DNA from: Streptomyces sp. NRRL WC-3742
GTDB taxonomy: Bacteria > Actinomycetota > Actinomycetes > Streptomycetales > Streptomycetaceae
Direction: 5' to 3'
Assembly (NCBI RefSeq): GCF_000720635.1
Contig: NZ_JOCF01000001.1
Coordinates: 186,001 to 250,000 of the forward strand
Length of the DNA stretch: 64,000 bases
Shown: positions 24,783 through 32,028 of the stretch, one piece after another
Layout: every line of letters starts with the position of its first letter
Numbering within the stretch: the first letter of the stretch is position 1
Position numbers and translations under genes: made by a program
Notes under the pieces: generated by a model
What the model saw: only the letters and a program-made list of their open reading frames with translations
What the model was told of the DNA's origin: nothing
Database searches by the model: none

Positions 24783-25466
24783 CTACAGGGCGGCGGCGGC
24801 CTGGCCCCGGCGGTCGGTCGCGGAGGCGAAGCTCAGCCAGGTGTGCCGGTTGCCCGCCCAGCACCAGCCGACCTTCGGCGCGTTACGGCGCTCACGACCG
24901 TCGCGGCCGGTGCCGTTGCTGAACCAGAGCGCGGGGGTTCGGGCGTCCAGGGCGCCGTTGGCCTTGCGGAGGCGGGAGCCGATGGTCATGTAGCAGTGGT
25001 TGCGCTCCAGGGCGGCAGGCTGTTGCAGGGCCCAGTGGATGCCCTCGGTGAGCAGCAGCGGGGTACGGGAATCGGCGGTGAGGGCGGGAAGCGCTTCGTC
25101 GGGGCTCCAGTTGGCCATGTGGTCGCCACGGTCGACGTCGGTGAGGAGGTAGAGGGGGGTGGAAGGGAGGGTGATCGTGTCGATGGGGGCGAAGAGGTCG
25201 ACATCGGGCATGTCGACGACGACGAAGCCCGGCTTGCCACCGGAGCTGAGGAGAGGAGCGAGGGCGGAGGCCGGGGCTCGGTCAGGGTGCACGGCGAGCA
25301 GCGCACCCTCGGCGCTGGCGTTGGCCTCGGCGAAGGCCCGGAGTTCGGCGGCGGAGAGCCCGGCCACTTCGTGCACTCCCAGCTCGATGAGTCGCTCGGC
25401 CTGCGCGCTCAGAGCCGGAAGGTTGGGGAGGAGGGTGGAGGTGGTGGCGTGCATGGTTTCGGGCAC
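24783..25466 (-). CDS. DUF5701 family protein
   Basis: 227 aa, soluble, no catalytic motif recognised. The recognisable parts are an N-terminal helical region (LPALSAQAERLIELGVHEVAGLS), a central LLSSGGKPGFVVVDMPDVD strand region and a C-terminal WCWAGNRHTWLSFA. I assign it to DUF5701 from memory of actinobacterial homologues. GTG 25466 follows GGGAG. Function unknown. Confidence 0.7.
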   Translation of the reverse strand: MPETMHATTSTLLPNLPALSAQAERLIELGVHEVAGLSAAELRAFAEANASAEGALLAVHPDRAPASALAPLLSSGGKPGFVVVDMPDVDLFAPIDTITLPSTPLYLLTDVDRGDHMANWSPDEALPALTADSRTPLLLTEGIHWALQQPAALERNHCYMTIGSRLRKANGALDARTPALWFSNGTGRDGRERRNAPKVGWCWAGNRHTWLSFASATDRRGQAAAAL

Positions 25467-25547
25467 GATGCTCCCAGGGTCGGCGGCTTGGGGGGCTCCG
25501 GGTGAACGGCACGGCCCACCGGATAATTCCCTTTGCCGCGCGAGGTT

Positions 25548-25709
25548 TTAGAGCTTCGGCCGCTTCGCGAGGGCTCGGTGCCGACGCCGTGGCCATCCGA
25601 GCAGGAATGACTTAGGGTCGACGGCTTCCCTCGTCGGCGCGACCAGGTACCCCGATCCGAAGCGCTTCCCCCCGTCCGTCCGGATCTGCACCCGGCGATC
25701 GAACTCCAA
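25548..25709 (-). pseudogene. Truncated trypsin-like serine protease (N-terminal fragment)
   Basis: Directly after the trypco2 stop, in the same frame, a TTG at 25709 opens 53 codons. The first 25 (LEFDRRVQIRTDGG, KRFGSGYLVAP) match the beginning of trypsin-like peptidases that accompany trypco2 proteins: a short strand then the GSGYLV segment before the catalytic His. The text then leaves the family and stops at 25548 before any His, Asp or Ser motif. I read it as a remnant of a deleted protease/NTPase gene. Confidence 0.55.
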
Positions 25710-25721
25710 CGCCCCCGGCCC

Positions 25722-26039
25722 CTACTCCTCGTCGCTGATGTCGATGGCGCCGCCGCCGGGCTTGTGCGGGTTGAGCTTCACCGTCAGCTTGTGGGTGCTC
25801 TTCGCCCCGTTCTCCTTCTTGCCCCCGAGGCTGACGACGCTCCACTTGAGCCCGCCGTCCACCCCTTTGGTGCGGGTGAGTTCGAGGCCGAGTTCGAGGG
25901 TGATCTCCCCCATCTCGAACCGGACGCCCCGGTCCGGGTTCTCCTCCATGCGGCGCTGGGCTGTGGCGATCTGCAGTCTCAGCTGGTCGACCGCGTCCGC
26001 CAGGTCCATCCACCGGTCGTCCTCGTCGCTACCGGACAT
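25722..26039 (-). CDS. Trypco2 family protein (trypsin-co-occurring domain 2)
   Basis: 105 aa. Helical N-terminus (MDLADAVDQLRLQIATAQRR) followed by a beta-rich half (VRFEMGEITLELGLELTRTK, LKWSVVSLGGKKENG, THKLTVKLNP). This matches the small trypco2 proteins described in NTPase/protease-centred conflict systems of actinobacteria. ATG 26039 follows GGGGAGG. Its usual protease partner survives only as the fragment at 25548-25709, so the system looks dead or dependent on a partner in trans. Confidence 0.75.
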   Translation of the reverse strand: MSGSDEDDRWMDLADAVDQLRLQIATAQRRMEENPDRGVRFEMGEITLELGLELTRTKGVDGGLKWSVVSLGGKKENGAKSTHKLTVKLNPHKPGGGAIDISDEE

Positions 26040-26111
26040 GTGCCCTCCCCTTCGTGGCCTCGATTCTCCCGAAACCACCAAAGGCCGCCAAACCCCCAGC
26101 CCAGCCGCCGA

Positions 26112-26149
26112 GTTCCGCCTGCCGGAGCCAGTGCTCCGGCAGGCGGAAC
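26112..26149. terminator. Strong hairpin terminator downstream of baeRF3
   Basis: 17-bp perfect arms beginning GTTCCGCCTGCCGGAGC with a 4-base loop (cagt), 9 bases past the baeRF3 stop and upstream of trypco2. Confidence 0.8.
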
Positions 26150-26158
26150 CGGAGGAGG

Positions 26159-27256
26159 TCAGTACCGCAGGACGGCGGCGATCCGCCCGGAGTCGGCGAG
26201 GGTGTCGTCCGGGACGAAGACGATCTCCGCGTGCGTGTCGAGGCCCCGCTCGATGACCTCGTCGACGATGTCCTCGCGCGCGCCCGGCTCGTCGGCCTCC
26301 GCGTCGACGAGGTGTTCGCCGTCGTCGCGGACGGTGCGGCGGTAGTTCTCCTCGACCGCGAGCAGGCCGACCCGGCCGCCGCCCGCGGCCTGCCAGACCT
26401 CGTCCAGGCCGGCGGCGAACTCGTGGCGGCCCCGGGCCTTGTCGAGGCGGGCGAGGGTGTCGGCGATCTGCTGTTCCGCGCGGGCGCGGACGGCGGGGGC
26501 GACGACCCGGTGGACGGTTTCGACGTCGGCGCCGGCGAGGCCGCCGTGCGGGATCTGGGCGGTGGCCTTCTCGGCGATGGTGCCGACGGCGTCCAGGAGG
26601 GCGAGCGCGGGGGCCTCGCCGACGACGTACAGCGGGCGGGGGTCGGCGGCGAGGACCTTGCCCATCTCGGTGTCGGCCTGGCGCAGGAAGGTCCGGGTGC
26701 CCTCCTCGCGGAAGGTGCTGGGGGTGCCGCCGGTGCGTTCCATCCGCTCGGGGTCGGGGTTGTCGAAGACGCGCTCCAGCGGGAAGCCGTGGTCGTCGTC
26801 CTCGACGGCCCGCTCGCGGTCGGCGCCCCACAGCACCACCCGGTCGGCGGCGACCGCGAGCACCCAGGACGGGGGCTGGGCGGTGTGGGCGGCCACCAGG
26901 TTCCGGGTGAGGAAGGTGTCGGACAGCACCACCCGGGCGGGGGCCGGACGGTCGAAGGTCCACACCTGGTGCTCCCCGGGGGCGGCGAAGATCGCCAGGC
27001 CGTCCTCGCAGTGCACGAGGTCGACCTCGGTGAGCGCCCGGTCGAGCTGCGCCACCACGTCGATCCGGTCGGCGCGGGAGACCTCGGGGTCCGCCTGGAG
27101 CCTCTCCTTCGCCTCGGCGACCAGGTTGCGCAGCCGGATCGGGTCCTGCGCGTTGTCCGGCTCCCGGCGGTGGGTGGGCATCAGGATCGACACCGCCGGG
27201 TAGGGCCGGGGCCGGCGGAGCTCGGCGAGGACAGCGGGGGTGAGGGAGGGTGGCAT
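26159..27256 (-). CDS. baeRF3 domain-containing protein (eRF1-like)
   Basis: 365 aa. Bacterial archaeo-eukaryotic release factor family 3: the N-terminal part (SILMPTHRREPDNAQDPIRLRNLVAEAKERL) leads to a central eRF1 domain-2-like region (VLAVAADRVVLWGADRERAVE) and a C-terminal domain 3 (VGLLAVEENYRRTVRDDG, DIVDEVIERG, AEIVFVPDDTLADSGRIAAVLRY). Related proteins are suspected to act on stalled ribosomes or tRNA. ATG 27256 follows AAGGG. Not linked to a partner here; the trypco2 neighbour may be incidental. Confidence 0.8.
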   Translation of the reverse strand: MPPSLTPAVLAELRRPRPYPAVSILMPTHRREPDNAQDPIRLRNLVAEAKERLQADPEVSRADRIDVVAQLDRALTEVDLVHCEDGLAIFAAPGEHQVWTFDRPAPARVVLSDTFLTRNLVAAHTAQPPSWVLAVAADRVVLWGADRERAVEDDDHGFPLERVFDNPDPERMERTGGTPSTFREEGTRTFLRQADTEMGKVLAADPRPLYVVGEAPALALLDAVGTIAEKATAQIPHGGLAGADVETVHRVVAPAVRARAEQQIADTLARLDKARGRHEFAAGLDEVWQAAGGGRVGLLAVEENYRRTVRDDGEHLVDAEADEPGAREDIVDEVIERGLDTHAEIVFVPDDTLADSGRIAAVLRY

Positions 27257-27365
27257 GGGCAGAGCCCTTTCCGTACACGGTTCGTTCTGACGGTGCGTCA
27301 CATCATCTGTGCATCGTTCACGCACAGCAATCGAACGCTCGCCCGTGTCGGCGCGCGCCTCCCGC

Positions 27366-27785
27366 TCAGAGGACCATGACCCGCTCCGGCGTCGGGTACG
27401 GCGCGAAGCCCGCCTTCTCGTACACGCCGTGCGCGTCCTGGGTGACGAGGAGGATGCGCCGCAGCTCGTACGGGGCGAGGTGGTCGCGCACGGCCGTGGC
27501 CACCCAGGTGCCGAGGCCCTTGCCGCGCTGCCCGGGGTGGACGTAGACGTCGCAGAGCCAGGCGAAGGTCGCGAAGTCGGTGACCACCCGCGCGTACCCG
27601 ACCTGCTGCCCGTCCGGCGCGTACACCCCGAAGTTCAGCGAGGCCCGGGCGGCCCGGTCGACCGTCTCCCGGCTGCGGCCGAGGGCCCAGTACGCGTCGG
27701 TGGAGAGCCAGTGGTGGACGAGGTCGATGTCGATCCGGTCGAGGTCGGTGTCGATCTCGAAACCGTCTTCCCTACGAGTGATCAT
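27366..27785 (-). CDS. GNAT family N-acetyltransferase
   Basis: 139 aa. The acetyl-CoA loop is VYVHPGQRGKGLGTWVATAV and the C-terminal motif is HGVYEKAGFAPYP. The N-terminal VHHWLSTDAYWALGRSRE is typical of a YjdJ/'GNAT acetyltransferase 1'-like group. No good Shine-Dalgarno is seen before ATG 27785. Divergent from the acetyltransferase at 27838, with 52 bases between starts. Confidence 0.88.
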   Translation of the reverse strand: MITRREDGFEIDTDLDRIDIDLVHHWLSTDAYWALGRSRETVDRAARASLNFGVYAPDGQQVGYARVVTDFATFAWLCDVYVHPGQRGKGLGTWVATAVRDHLAPYELRRILLVTQDAHGVYEKAGFAPYPTPERVMVL

Positions 27786-27837
27786 GTCGGTGATCGTATT
27801 ACCGCTGTCGAGATCGAACCGAGGACAGGACGACACT

Positions 27838-28341
27838 GTGCAACTTCTCACCGAGCGACTGCGATTGCGGCCGCTGACCGTCGCCGACACGGACTGGTGG
27901 GTACGGCTGCACGCCGACGCGCGGGTCAACGAGTTCGTCGGCGACTACACGGCCGAGACCGCCACCGCCCGGCTGCGCGCGATCGAGGAGTCCTGGGCGC
28001 AGCGCGGGTACGGGCTGTTCGCGGTCGAGTCGCGAGCGACCGGCGAGGCGGTGGGCCGCTGCGGGATCACCTGGTACGAGCCGTTCGGGGAGCCCGAGGC
28101 CGGCTGGACCCTGGCCGCCGAGCACTGGGGCCACGGCTACGCCACCGAGGCGGCGCAGGCCCTCCTCGCCTGGGCCGACGAGTCACTCGACCTGCCGCGC
28201 CTCATCGCCCTCATCCGCGCCGCCAACACCGGCTCCGTCGCCGTCGCCCGCCGCCTCGGCTTCCGGCCGCTGCGCGAGGACACCTTCTTCGGCGGCCCGG
28301 GCCTGGTGTACGTCCGGGATCGCGTCGTTTCCCAGGGCTGA
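27838..28341 (+). CDS. GNAT N-acetyltransferase, RimJ/RimL type
   Basis: 167 aa. Begins LLTERLRLRPLTVADTDWW, the standard start of the RimJ/RimL group that acetylates protein N-termini or small amines. The acetyl-CoA loop is AAEHWGHGYATEAAQALL, and NTGSVAVARRLGFRPL follows. GTG 27838 follows GAGGACAGGA. It ends at the perfect palindrome 28348-28380. Confidence 0.88.
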   Translation: MQLLTERLRLRPLTVADTDWWVRLHADARVNEFVGDYTAETATARLRAIEESWAQRGYGLFAVESRATGEAVGRCGITWYEPFGEPEAGWTLAAEHWGHGYATEAAQALLAWADESLDLPRLIALIRAANTGSVAVARRLGFRPLREDTFFGGPGLVYVRDRVVSQG

Positions 28342-28347
28342 GGCGGA

Positions 28348-28380
28348 AACTACGCAAGTAGTGGCACTACTTGCGTAGTT
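28348..28380. repeat. 33-bp perfect palindrome
   Basis: Arms AACTACGCAAGTAGTG and complement around a single G, between convergent genes and overlapping the last codons and stop of the minus-strand gene. Its 15-base centre (28356-28370) also occurs at 22305-22319. It can act as a bidirectional terminator; the sharing suggests another role. Confidence 0.75.
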
Positions 28381-28561
28381 CCGGCTTGTCGGCATCGTGC
28401 TGCCGTCGGCTGCCCACCGTCCACGCGGCGTAGAGGGTGGAGAGCGCGCCGGCCACCATGACGACCGTCGTCCCCGGGGCCTCCAGTGCGACCAGGATGA
28501 TCCCGGTCGCCAGCACGGCGAGGAAGGCCACCAGGTCGATCAGCGTGCGGCGTTGGGTCAT
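28367..28561 (-). CDS. Small two-helix membrane protein
   Basis: 64 aa, unrecognised. Two hydrophobic helices (about 8-27 LIDLVAFLAVLATGIILVAL and 31-50 TTVVMVAGALSTLYAAWTV) and a charged C-terminus. The last four residues and the stop are encoded inside the palindrome 28348-28380. An AAAGGTG ribosome-binding site precedes ATG 28561. Confidence 0.6.
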   Translation of the reverse strand: MTQRRTLIDLVAFLAVLATGIILVALEAPGTTVVMVAGALSTLYAAWTVGSRRQHDADKPELRK

Positions 28562-28677
28562 GCTGCACCTTTCGTAGGACTCGGCCCCAACCGTTGCACG
28601 AGGGGGTGGGCGGTTCGCCGTTCTCCCACGTTCTCTCAGATAAAATGCTTGTACTGCTGAGAGATCTTGGAGGGTTG

Positions 28678-30276
28678 GTGGCATCGGAGCGGATTCGCAG
28701 CGGGCGCCGCCAGGCCCCCCCGCTCGGGGCCTGCCCCTCGATGGACCTGCTCGTCCACCACCTGCGCGACCTGCGCGACAGCGCCGGCCTGAACGTGGCG
28801 GAACTCCGCGTCCGGCTCGTCGAGGCCATGCGCGACGAGCCGGCGGACCCGCCCGCGGAACAGACGCTGCACCGGCTGCTGCGCGGGACGAACCTGCACG
28901 CGAAGCCGCGCCTGGCGGAGGCGGTGGCCGATGTCTGCGTTCACGCGACCCGGGGCGACCGGCAGGCCGCCCGGGAGCGGGTGCGGGAGTTCTACGCCCT
29001 CGCCCGCGAGGAGATGGCCGGCAGCCGAGGCGGGACGGACCCGGAACCGAAGGGCGACCAGGCGAACGCCGAGATCAAGCGCCTGCGGACGGAACTGCAG
29101 AAGAAGCAGCAGGAGAACCTGCACCTGGCGGCCGAGGTGGCTGCGACCAGGCGGTTGCTCGCCGCGCTGGCCCCGGGAGGCGACGGCGGAGCGGTGACCG
29201 GGGACGACGTGCTCGGCGAGATCCTCGAACGGATCCAGTACATCTCCGCGAGCAGTGACGAGGCCCTGGCCGAGGCACAGGCCGCCCGGGCCGAAACCGC
29301 GTGGCTGCGCGACTGGGTGACCGCATCCGCCTGGGACCAGGAACCGGAGACCTCGGCACCCGACGAGGCGGACGGCGCCGAGCCCGCCTTCGAGACTCCG
29401 AACGCCGAAGACCCGGAACTCGAAGAACTGGTCCGGGAACTGACCCGACGGGACCCGACGGGCGCACGAATGGCCGGAGTGATCGAGAGCGCCGGCGAGT
29501 ACCTGCTGGACGGCGGCCGGACCGGCCGCTACGAGCTGGCCCAGTTGAGTGCGGCCGAGAAGCTGGTCTTCAGCTCGACCGTCGAGCGGCTGATGCAAGG
29601 GGAGTTCGGGCTGACGGAGGGCACCGCACACCTCGACCTCGCCCTGAACGGGATCGAGTTCGACCTGAGGTGGACACTCGGCGGCACCTGGGCCTTCTGG
29701 CCCGAGCTCGTGGGGGAGCTCTGTGTCGTCGCCCAAGCGAACGAGCGCACTGGAAAGTACAGCTACGGCGTCGTCCGGGTCCGGCCCGAGTACCTGAGGC
29801 AATCAGTCAACCGGGGCGGCAGGTCCGCGCTCACCCGCCAGGGCCGCGAGGCGATCCGCTGGATCCGGCTGGACGGGAACCTCCGCACCGGGGTCCTGCG
29901 GCAACTCTCCGAAGACGACCGGGAGGCCGTCCTCGGGCAGCGCACCGGGGCTCAGCGCCTGACCGAACTGTTCCGGCGCGCGCAGGGCAAGCGGCTGACC
30001 CGGGGCGACCTGGCCACCGTGTGCCGCACACCGGATCCCCTGCGGCGCCTGCGCGAGGCTCTGCCCGTGCTCCGCCGCGAAGGCATCCTGGTGGCCGCCG
30101 GCCACCTCGGGGACCGGTCGGTGCTCACCGCGCTGGGCGCCCCCGAACCCGCCGCAGGCGAGTGGGTCGGCCTGCGGCTGGTGCCCGCCGACGGCGAACC
30201 CGGCCCGGTCATCGACCTCGACGGAACACCGTGGCGCAAGGCCCGCCCCGAGGACCCCGAAACTCCACTGCCCTAA
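28678..30276 (+). CDS. Hypothetical protein with N-terminal HTH-like region and coiled coil
   Basis: 532 aa, family not recognised. Residues 20-90 (LLVHHLRDLRDSAGLNVAELRVRLVE, LHRLLRGTNLHAKPRLAEAVADVC) resemble the XRE-like N-termini of Streptomyces regulators. Residues about 120-165 are strongly charged and predicted coiled coil (ANAEIKRLRTELQKKQQENL), followed by acidic linkers and a mixed C-terminal half that includes a Trp-rich FDLRWTLGGTWAFWPEL segment. GTG 28678 follows GGAGGG; ATG 28741 and upstream starts are possible. It has no membrane segment and no partner gene. Confidence 0.65.
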   Translation: MASERIRSGRRQAPPLGACPSMDLLVHHLRDLRDSAGLNVAELRVRLVEAMRDEPADPPAEQTLHRLLRGTNLHAKPRLAEAVADVCVHATRGDRQAARERVREFYALAREEMAGSRGGTDPEPKGDQANAEIKRLRTELQKKQQENLHLAAEVAATRRLLAALAPGGDGGAVTGDDVLGEILERIQYISASSDEALAEAQAARAETAWLRDWVTASAWDQEPETSAPDEADGAEPAFETPNAEDPELEELVRELTRRDPTGARMAGVIESAGEYLLDGGRTGRYELAQLSAAEKLVFSSTVERLMQGEFGLTEGTAHLDLALNGIEFDLRWTLGGTWAFWPELVGELCVVAQANERTGKYSYGVVRVRPEYLRQSVNRGGRSALTRQGREAIRWIRLDGNLRTGVLRQLSEDDREAVLGQRTGAQRLTELFRRAQGKRLTRGDLATVCRTPDPLRRLREALPVLRREGILVAAGHLGDRSVLTALGAPEPAAGEWVGLRLVPADGEPGPVIDLDGTPWRKARPEDPETPLP

Positions 30277-30282
30277 CCTGCA

Positions 30283-30309
30283 CAGGAAGTCGGCCGGGCC
30301 GACTTCCTG
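30283..30309. terminator. Hairpin terminator, repeated element copy 2
   Basis: CAGGAAGTCGG-ccggg-CCGACTTCCTG, 6 bases past the stop of the preceding gene. The arm and its flanks (GCACAGG, CCTGCGC) repeat the hairpin at 18083-18109. Confidence 0.75.
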
Positions 30310-30434
30310 CGCGGGTGGGGTGGGCGAATGTCCGGGCCGGTGGTGGCGGCTCGAACCGGCCCGCAGGTGCCGTGTTGGCCCGTGAGGTTGGGTTGGTGTC
30401 GGGGGCCGCACCGCTCTCGGGCAGAGTTGGGATC

Positions 30435-30761
30435 ATGGATCGGTTCGTGGGGCGGGCTCGGCTCGAGTGGTGGGCCAATCGTTTGACGTGCCTCGGGGCG
30501 TACGACATCGAGATCGATGTCACTGTCGACGCGGGTGGGCAGTGGGGGGCTGTGGGGCGGCATGTCGATGCGCTTGATGCGGGCCAGCGCGAGGGGTGGG
30601 AGTTTCTGATGGCGATGGATCCGCACTTCGCGCTGGCGTTTCCCGGTGAGGAGCGCGGCGGGATCGTGGTGCGGGTCGTCGAGGCGGGGGACGGGAGCCT
30701 CACGTTCACGGAGGCGCCGGACTGGGACGGCTCCGTGAACGTCGCCTTCGATGTCAGCTGA
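30435..30761 (+). CDS. Small hypothetical protein
   Basis: 108 aa, acidic, unrecognised. Alternating strand-like text (YDIEIDVTVDAGGQWGAV, GGIVVRVVEAGDGSLTFTEA) suggests a small alpha/beta domain. Codon use is somewhat less biased at third positions than in neighbours. Weak GGGA ribosome-binding site before ATG 30435. Overlaps the convergent DJ-1 gene by 8 bases. Confidence 0.55.
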   Translation: MDRFVGRARLEWWANRLTCLGAYDIEIDVTVDAGGQWGAVGRHVDALDAGQREGWEFLMAMDPHFALAFPGEERGGIVVRVVEAGDGSLTFTEAPDWDGSVNVAFDVS

Positions 30762-31359
30762 TGGCGGCGGCTGCGCGGATGGCGTGCAGGGCGCGTGCGA
30801 CGGTGGCTTCCTTCTCGCCGACCGGGGCGACGTAGTCGAGGGCGCTGCGGGCGGCCTCCTCGCCGACGGTTCGGGTGATGACCCAGGCGGCGAGGTACTG
30901 GGAGGCGAGGCAGCCGCCCGCCGTGGCGATGTTGCCCTCGGCGTGGAACGGCGCGTCCAGGACGGTGACGCCGCGTGCTTCGACAAAAGGGCGGCTCGTC
31001 ATGTCCGTGCAGGCGGGCATGTCGTCCAGCAGTCCGAGGCGGGCGAGTACCAGGGCGCCCGAGCACTGCGCTCCGACCAGCTGACGCGAGGGGTCGAGCG
31101 GCAGTCGGGAGATCAGGTGGTCGTCGGCGACCACGTCGCGGGTCTTCACCCCGCTGCCGATCAGCACGACGTCGGCTTCGGGGAGGAAGTCGAGGGTGCG
31201 CTGCCCGGTCACCTCGACGCCGTTCATCGAGGTGACGACCGGGGTGGGCGTCGTGATGAAGGCTTCCAGGCCGTCCTTGCGGCAGCGGTTGATGATGGCG
31301 GAGGCGACGAAGCTGTCGAGCTCGTTGAACCCGTCGAAGGTGACCACGGCTACCTGCAT
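30754..31359 (-). CDS. DJ-1/PfpI family protein
   Basis: 201 aa, class I glutamine-amidotransferase-like fold. Begins VAVVTFDGFNELDSFVA, and the nucleophile elbow is GAQCSGALVLA with the reactive Cys near residue 98. Members act as glyoxalase III, proteases, isonitrile hydratases or AraC partner domains; this stand-alone form most resembles the isonitrile-hydratase/ThiJ group. ATG 31359 follows AAGGAG at better spacing than the GTG one codon upstream. Confidence 0.88.
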   Translation of the reverse strand: MQVAVVTFDGFNELDSFVASAIINRCRKDGLEAFITTPTPVVTSMNGVEVTGQRTLDFLPEADVVLIGSGVKTRDVVADDHLISRLPLDPSRQLVGAQCSGALVLARLGLLDDMPACTDMTSRPFVEARGVTVLDAPFHAEGNIATAGGCLASQYLAAWVITRTVGEEAARSALDYVAPVGEKEATVARALHAIRAAAAIS

Positions 31360-31396
31360 CACAACTCCTTGAGGTGGGAGAGGTGGTAAAGGCTAT

Positions 31397-31425
31397 GCCA
31401 GGGCGTCGAGTTCGGCGGTGATGGC
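31397..31425. repeat. 29-bp direct repeat, left copy
   Basis: Exact match to 32042-32070. On the minus strand it reads AITAELDALA followed by a stop, the same end as the HIT gene at 32029-32511. It lies 10 bases past the RelE stop. Confidence 0.85.
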
Positions 31426-31435
31426 TTCACGCCCA

Positions 31436-31714
31436 TCAGTACCTGCGGTAGATCTCGCGGCGGTTGCCCACGGCGACCACCCAGACGACCAGCTGCCCGT
31501 CCTCAATCGTGTACACCACGCGATAGTCACCAACCCTGAGTCGCCAGTGGCCCGGATGACCCTGGAGTGGCTTGATGTCGAACGGCGTCGTGTCATCGTT
31601 GTCCAGCGCACGCTGGAACTCTGTGAGGCGGTACATGATCCGCAGCGCTTCCGTGCGGGGCACCTTCAGCAGATCCCGCTGACCATGAGGCGTGAAGCGA
31701 GTGACGTGGCCCAC
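31436..31714 (-). CDS. RelE/ParE family toxin
   Basis: 92 aa. Typical RelE text: RFTPHGQRDLLKVPRTEALRIMYRLTEFQ, then LQGHPGHWRLRVGDYRVVYTIEDG and a basic end NRREIYRRY. RelE toxins cleave mRNA on the ribosome; the Arg/Tyr residues needed are present at the C-terminus. GTG 31714 begins 3 bases past the antitoxin stop, so the two are co-translated. Lies between 29-bp repeats. Confidence 0.92.
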   Translation of the reverse strand: MGHVTRFTPHGQRDLLKVPRTEALRIMYRLTEFQRALDNDDTTPFDIKPLQGHPGHWRLRVGDYRVVYTIEDGQLVVWVVAVGNRREIYRRY

Positions 31715-31717
31715 TCG

Positions 31718-31999
31718 TCACCCCTGGTGAGCGCGCAGAATCGCGGCCATCTCTTCGAGCGAGACGGAGCCCTCACGGCCTTCGGCCTCGGCTTCCTTGG
31801 CAAGACTGCTGAGCCAGGCATCCTCGGCCTCATCGGCGAGTCGACTGAGGCGCCGGTACTCCTCGATGTCGATCACGACGGCCTCCTGCCGGCCTCGCCG
31901 CGTGATGATCGTCGGAGTCTCGTCCCTACGAGCCCGGTCAATGACGTCCGCAAGGTGGCTTCGCACCTCGGCCATGGATTCAACGACAGGTTCACTCAT
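31718..31999 (-). CDS. Phd/YefM family antitoxin
   Basis: 93 aa. The N-terminal DNA-binding part (VVESMAEVRSHLADVIDRARRDETPTIITRRGR and AVVIDIEEYRRL) is the classic Phd fold; the C-terminal acidic tail (AEAEGREGSVSLEEMAAILRA) should wrap the toxin. ATG 31999 is preferred over an upstream ATG inside the operator. It precedes the RelE toxin. Autoregulation is expected through palindromes at 32001-32025. Confidence 0.92.
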   Translation of the reverse strand: MSEPVVESMAEVRSHLADVIDRARRDETPTIITRRGRQEAVVIDIEEYRRLSRLADEAEDAWLSSLAKEAEAEGREGSVSLEEMAAILRAHQG

Positions 32000-32000
32000 G

Positions 32001-32025
32001 ACATAAATGTAGCAGATGTACATCT
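32001..32025. promoter_or_regulatory. Operator/promoter region of the toxin-antitoxin module
   Basis: Two palindromes: ACAT-AA-ATGT at 32001-32010 and AGATGTACATCT at 32014-32025, immediately upstream of the antitoxin start and much more A/T-rich than surroundings. Phd proteins bind such sites. Confidence 0.65.
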
Positions 32026-32028
32026 AGT

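Noticed and set aside
28348..28380. Insertion-sequence end or attachment site
   Set aside because: No transposase, no target duplication and no partner copy in inverted orientation; kept only as a palindromic repeat.
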